From Streptomyces sioyaensis (GTDB lineage: Bacteria; Actinomycetota; Actinomycetes; Streptomycetales; Streptomycetaceae): a DNA stretch of 53,082 bases. Numbering within the stretch: position 1 is the first letter of the stretch; every line of letters starts with the position of its first letter. The stretch covers positions 1-53,082 of the forward strand of contig NZ_SDIF01000043.1 of assembly GCF_004122735.1 (NCBI RefSeq). The letters run 5' to 3'. Shown here one piece after another: positions 50,419-53,082 of the stretch. A program made the translations under genes and the position numbers. Under the pieces are notes generated by a model. That model was not told where the DNA came from. It saw nothing but the letters and a program-made list of their open reading frames with translations, and made no database searches.

Positions 50419-50518
50419 CAGCAAGGACCCGCACGGCCCCGTGCTGGTCTTCCCGACGGGCGGCTGGTCGTCCTTCGTCGCGGCGCTCAAGAACGGGGAG
50501 TTCCCCGCGGCCGTCTGA
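50243..50518 (+). CDS. DUF397 protein with an internal tandem duplication
   Basis: 91 residues; GGAAGGG lies 10 nt before the ATG. DUF397 normally has one motif of the form W-x-K-S-S-Y-S...G-x-x-C-I-E-V. Here it appears twice: WTKSSYSGDNGGNCIEVA, then WMKSSYSDRDGGDCIEIA, followed by the usual C-terminal VRDSKDPHGPVLVFPTGGWSSFVAALKNGEF. The duplication is a 60-bp DNA repeat (50270-50389). DUF397 proteins are small partners of DUF5753 regulators. The 5' half overlaps the regulator's extended frame. Confidence 0.9.
   Translation: MDRHELGAVTWTKSSYSGDNGGNCIEVALTWMKSSYSDRDGGDCIEIAPGIPDAVPVRDSKDPHGPVLVFPTGGWSSFVAALKNGEFPAAV
50270..50389 (+). repeat. 60-bp tandem duplication in the DUF397 gene
   Basis: Copy 1 (50270-50329) and copy 2 (50330-50389) are about 80% identical and start with ACCTGGA(CC/TG)AAGAGCAGC. 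The frame is kept in the DUF397 gene and also in the overlapping regulator frame. Confidence 0.9.
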
Positions 50519-50582
50519 CCCCCGCAGGGAAGACGCGCAGCCGGGTGGTCCGCGGGCCGCGGAGCAACCTTGGGTTATCGCG

Positions 50583-50612
50583 CTGACACGGAACGCTCCG
50601 CTCGCTTATGCT
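50583..50612 (+). promoter_or_regulatory. Candidate promoter of the RHIM-like gene set
   Basis: CTGACA (50583-50588) and TATGCT (50607-50612) are 18 nt apart, a good match to the housekeeping consensus. The leader to the ATG at 50704 would be about 85 nt. It lies in the 185-bp gap after the DUF397 gene. Confidence 0.45.
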
Positions 50613-50703
50613 GCGGCTTCGCACCGTCCTGTGCCCGGCCACCGGCAGCTCGCTCGCCAACTCCGGCCATCGGGGCGGCCGGTTGGTGTTTCGGGGGAGG
50701 ACC

Positions 50704-52518
50704 ATGGCTCGTACGGATGTGCCCGAGCAGCAAGGAGAGCCTGATGGCCCCCGGCCCTCGGGCCGGCCACCGGAGGGCGCCGCACCCCCGCCGCTCCCCG
50801 TGACCCCGCCGGGCGCCAGCGAGGCCACCCGGCTGCTGTGCGCCGGCACTTACCTGGACGACACCTTCCGTGACGCGGTCATCGACGAGCTGTACGTCCA
50901 CGAGGAGCGGTTCGCCGCGCCCTCCCTGGGCATCGACGCCGCCCGGGTCCTGGCCCATGCGCTGCGCGCCCGGCGGCTGGAACTGGGCTGGGCGGCGGCG
51001 ATCCTGCTGTTATGGATCGTGGCCATCCCGCTGTCCTCGGGCCTCGTGGTGCTCTACGTCTTCCCCATCCTCCTGATGGCGCTCGGCCGCGCCGTCCGCC
51101 GGGCGCCGATTCCGCGCTGGCTGGCCGTGCCGTGCGCCTTCGTACTGCGCTGGTACGGACGGCTGTCGCTGACGCTCTTCGGCTTGTCGCTGCTGGCGGT
51201 GGCGTGCGGCGGGGCCAACGTGAGCGTGGAATGGCTGTTCTCGCCCCTCCCGGACGCCCTCAACCCCCTGACGAGCGGCGACCCGGACGGCTACGGCTCG
51301 TCCGGCGGCCCGTCATGGCAGTACGCCCTCAGTCAGGGAATGGGCGCCTCCTCTCTCGGGGGCGGCGGTGGGGCCACCCTGCTGCGGGTGTGGATCGCGC
51401 TGCTGCTGCCGCTGGCGCTGGCCGCCTTGGTCGCGCTGCAGCGCGGCCAGTTCGCCCGTGCGCTGGCGCGCGAACTGTCCAGGGAACGCTTCCCCGACGT
51501 CATGTCCGACCCTGCCGAACGGTCCCAGAGCTACCGCTTCCAGCGGCTGCGGGAGCGGGTGCGGATCGAGCAGCACGGGCCGCTGGTGATGTACCGGGCC
51601 GCCGACCCGTTCTGCGGCGCCGGATACCCGTACAAGACCTGGTCGTTGCCGGTGGAGCTGAACCCCCGGGCGGACCGCAAGCCCGAACCGCTGGACAACG
51701 GCGCCATCCTGGCCCGGATCGTCCCGCTGGTGGCGGCGCTGCGGGTGCCGTCGCCGCACGGCTCGCCGGCGGCGGCGGCCGCGGTGCGCGACCGGCTGCG
51801 GTCGCTGGAGATCGACGAGTGCGTCTTCCTGCCGGCCGAGGGGCTGCCGACCCGCGCGGCGGCGCCGTACGCCCCGGCGGAGTTCGAGGGGCACCGCGCG
51901 GCGGCGGTGGAGGAGGGCGGCGAGACCCGTCGGCACTTCCTGCGCATCCGGATCGGCGGCTGGGACGAGGGCATCGTCACCACGCTCTTCGTACGGGTGC
52001 ACACGCAGGGCGGGATGCTGATGCTGGAAGTGGCGCCGCATGTGCTGCTGCCGCTGCGGCAGCTCTTCCAGGACGCCGACCGGCTCGCCCACCAGTACCG
52101 GCACCACCACCACTTCGGCAAGGCGGTGTGGGCGCTGTCCCGCACCCCGCGCTCCGCCGGACACGCCCTCCTCACGCTGCTGCGCGGTCTGCTGTCGAGC
52201 TGGCGGCTGGGCACCGCGGGACATGGCGCGGCGCTCCCCGAAGGCCCCGGTGCCTCCGTACGCGAACTGGGTTCCTTCGGTGAGTCGTCGCTCTTCCAGG
52301 ACATGGACGTCGCCCGCTACCTGGGGACCGTGCAGCAGCGGGTGGTGGCGGGGGTGACCACGGCGCTGCACGAGGCGGGCTATCAGACCGCCGAGTTCGA
52401 GAAGCGGGTGGTGCATGTCGCCGAGGGCGGCGTCTACATCGAGTCCGCACAGGGCGCCGTCGGCGTCGGCGACCACAACACGATCACCCACCACACCGCC
52501 CATCGTGGCTCCGCTTAG
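50704..52518 (+). CDS. Large membrane protein ending in a RHIM-like GDHNT motif
   Basis: 604 residues from the ATG at 50704 (GGGGGAGGACC upstream). After a Pro-rich N-terminus come helices near 100-145 (WAAAILLLWIVAIPLSSGLVVLYVFPILLMAL), 155-185 and 230-250. The cytoplasmic C-terminal half (about 260-604) is a globular region I do not recognise, with DPFCGAGYPYKTWSLPVELN and ETRRHFLRIRIGGWDEGIVTTLFVRV. The last 30 residues carry VYIESAQGAVGVGDHNTITH (577-596), which matches the N-terminus of the next protein in spacing. This resembles amyloid signalling motifs such as RHIM. It probably senses or transmits a membrane signal, by inference. Confidence 0.82.
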   Translation: MARTDVPEQQGEPDGPRPSGRPPEGAAPPPLPVTPPGASEATRLLCAGTYLDDTFRDAVIDELYVHEERFAAPSLGIDAARVLAHALRARRLELGWAAAILLLWIVAIPLSSGLVVLYVFPILLMALGRAVRRAPIPRWLAVPCAFVLRWYGRLSLTLFGLSLLAVACGGANVSVEWLFSPLPDALNPLTSGDPDGYGSSGGPSWQYALSQGMGASSLGGGGGATLLRVWIALLLPLALAALVALQRGQFARALARELSRERFPDVMSDPAERSQSYRFQRLRERVRIEQHGPLVMYRAADPFCGAGYPYKTWSLPVELNPRADRKPEPLDNGAILARIVPLVAALRVPSPHGSPAAAAAVRDRLRSLEIDECVFLPAEGLPTRAAAPYAPAEFEGHRAAAVEEGGETRRHFLRIRIGGWDEGIVTTLFVRVHTQGGMLMLEVAPHVLLPLRQLFQDADRLAHQYRHHHHFGKAVWALSRTPRSAGHALLTLLRGLLSSWRLGTAGHGAALPEGPGASVRELGSFGESSLFQDMDVARYLGTVQQRVVAGVTTALHEAGYQTAEFEKRVVHVAEGGVYIESAQGAVGVGDHNTITHHTAHRGSA

Positions 52519-52534
52519 AAGGGAAGTACCGAGC

Positions 52535-52906
52535 GTGGCAACGGCTGACGAGCGCGGCAACGGCATCCACATCGGCAGCGTCCGGGGCGCCTTCGCCATC
52601 GGCGACCACAACACCGTGACCCATTACGAGGGCGGGGCCGCCCCCGCGGACCCGGCGCAGGAGGAGTTGCTGCGCGCCGTCCGGGCGCTGCGCGACGACC
52701 TGTCCCGGGCGGTGCAGAGCCCGCAGGTCACGGCGCTGAGCGGCGAACTCGCCGAGACCGAAACGGAGATCGCGGACACGGGTGCGGCCGGGCCCGGCCG
52801 GGTGGCCCGGCTGCGTACGGCGCTGGCCGACGCCGGAGCCGTGGTGGGCCTGCTGGCCTCCGGCGCCGCGGTCGGCCAGGCGGTCGCGGCCCTGGCGGGG
52901 GGCTGA
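52535..52906 (+). CDS. Small protein with N-terminal RHIM-like motif and C-terminal hydrophobic segment
   Basis: 123 residues from the GTG at 52535, with GAAGGGAAG upstream and 16 bp after the previous stop. Residues 11-30 are IHIGSVRGAFAIGDHNTVTH, aligned residue for residue with the end of the upstream protein. A helical or coiled-coil part follows (ELLRAVRALRDDLSRAVQS; ELAETETEIADTG), and the protein ends with a 23-residue Gly/Ala hydrophobic stretch (AGAVVGLLASGAAVGQAVAA). The layout of short N-terminal motif, helical linker and hydrophobic end would suit a protein that assembles and then acts at a membrane. No enzyme motif is present. Confidence 0.85.
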   Translation: MATADERGNGIHIGSVRGAFAIGDHNTVTHYEGGAAPADPAQEELLRAVRALRDDLSRAVQSPQVTALSGELAETETEIADTGAAGPGRVARLRTALADAGAVVGLLASGAAVGQAVAALAGG

Positions 52907-52908
52907 CG

Positions 52909-53082
52909 ATGAAGCGCGGCGGGGAGGCCCGCTGGAACAACGAGACCCAGCGCTGGGAGGACGGCACCCCGCCGCCCGCGCCGTACACCGGTCCGCCGCC
53001 GCCCCGGCCGTCCTTCACCCCGTCGGTCGGCGGGGGCGGGGCGGGAGAAGCCGCGGCCCCCGCCGACCGACGGGGTGAAGGA
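52909..53082 (+). CDS. Small Pro/Gly-rich protein, 3' end outside the window
   Basis: An ATG 2 nt after the previous stop opens a frame of at least 58 codons: MKRGGEARWNNETQRWEDGT, then a Pro-rich and Gly-rich part. The two W-containing motifs (RWNNETQRWEDG) are seen at the N-terminus of small Streptomyces proteins that lead into a Pro-rich linker and often a TM helix. The frame runs into a perfect 27-bp inverted repeat at the window edge, so the gene may soon end or continue. It is coupled to the two genes before it. Confidence 0.55.
   Translation, partial: MKRGGEARWNNETQRWEDGTPPPAPYTGPPPPRPSFTPSVGGGGAGEAAAPADRRGEG
53011..53082. repeat. Perfect 27-bp inverted repeat at the window edge
   Basis: Positions 53011-53037 and 53056-53082 are exact reverse complements (TCCTTCACCCCGTCGGTCGG and on), separated by 18 nt. 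It may extend beyond the window. As RNA it would be an extremely stable hairpin, so it could be a terminator lying inside or at the end of the last gene, or part of a mobile palindromic element. Confidence 0.95.

Noticed and set aside
1..53082. Search for tRNA, rRNA, transposase or integrase genes
   Set aside because: None seen by reading both strands; a covariance-model scan (tRNAscan-SE, Infernal) would be needed to be certain for small RNAs.

Overview
The window looks like chromosomal DNA from a Streptomyces or a very close relative. It is about 70% or more G+C with strong third-position GC, and GTG/TTG starts are common. The gene order pcrA - M23 peptidase - lipase - icmB - SWIM/MoxR/VWA cluster - sucCD - DUF6350 membrane protein - purN-purH - RDD protein - folD - mdh matches, from memory, the conserved Streptomyces core region. 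I see no rRNA, tRNA, CRISPR array, transposase or integrase.

Region by region. (1) 1-10.7 kb is an envelope-signalling block: a cut-off secreted protein, a membrane protein with a C-terminal beta domain, a DoxX protein, a PspC protein with its small partner, a PknB-type Ser/Thr kinase, a PspC-fused histidine kinase overlapping a LuxR-type response regulator, and a membrane-anchored esterase. (2) 10.7-19.9 kb is a cell-wall remodelling block: two paralogous NlpC/P60 endopeptidases, one with a clear c-di-AMP (ydaO-type) riboswitch, the helicase pcrA, an M23 endopeptidase with a very long Tyr/Gly/Thr-rich cytoplasmic tail, and a lipase. (3) 20.3-29.2 kb holds icmB and then a DUF5691 / SWIM zinc finger / MoxR AAA+ / DUF5682-VWA cluster, an actinobacterial relative of the poorly understood yehL-M-P-Q type cluster, with the last two components fused here. 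(4) 29.3-31.6 kb: two secreted low-complexity proteins. (5) 32-42.2 kb: sucCD, a sigma-factor-like membrane protein, a DUF6350 protein, a further membrane protein, purN-purH, and two small membrane proteins with Pro/Gln/Tyr-rich N-termini. (6) 42.4-48.8 kb: folD, a DUF3017 protein, then three paralogous membrane-spanning HTH proteins (cytoplasmic XRE-like domain, one TM segment, and an outer peptidoglycan-binding or DUF2690 domain), then mdh. (7) 48.9 kb to the end is accessory: a WhiJ-like set (small protein, DUF5753 HTH regulator, DUF397 protein) and a three-gene set in which a large membrane protein ends with, and the next small protein begins with, the same RHIM-like GDHNT(I/V)TH motif.

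The most interesting items are the RHIM-like motif pair at 52.4-52.6 kb, the fused MoxR/VWA system at 20.8-29.2 kb, the membrane-HTH trio at 44.1-47.4 kb, the asymmetric riboswitch on the NlpC/P60 pair, and several strong palindromes (34308-34399, 43826-43949, 53011-53082).
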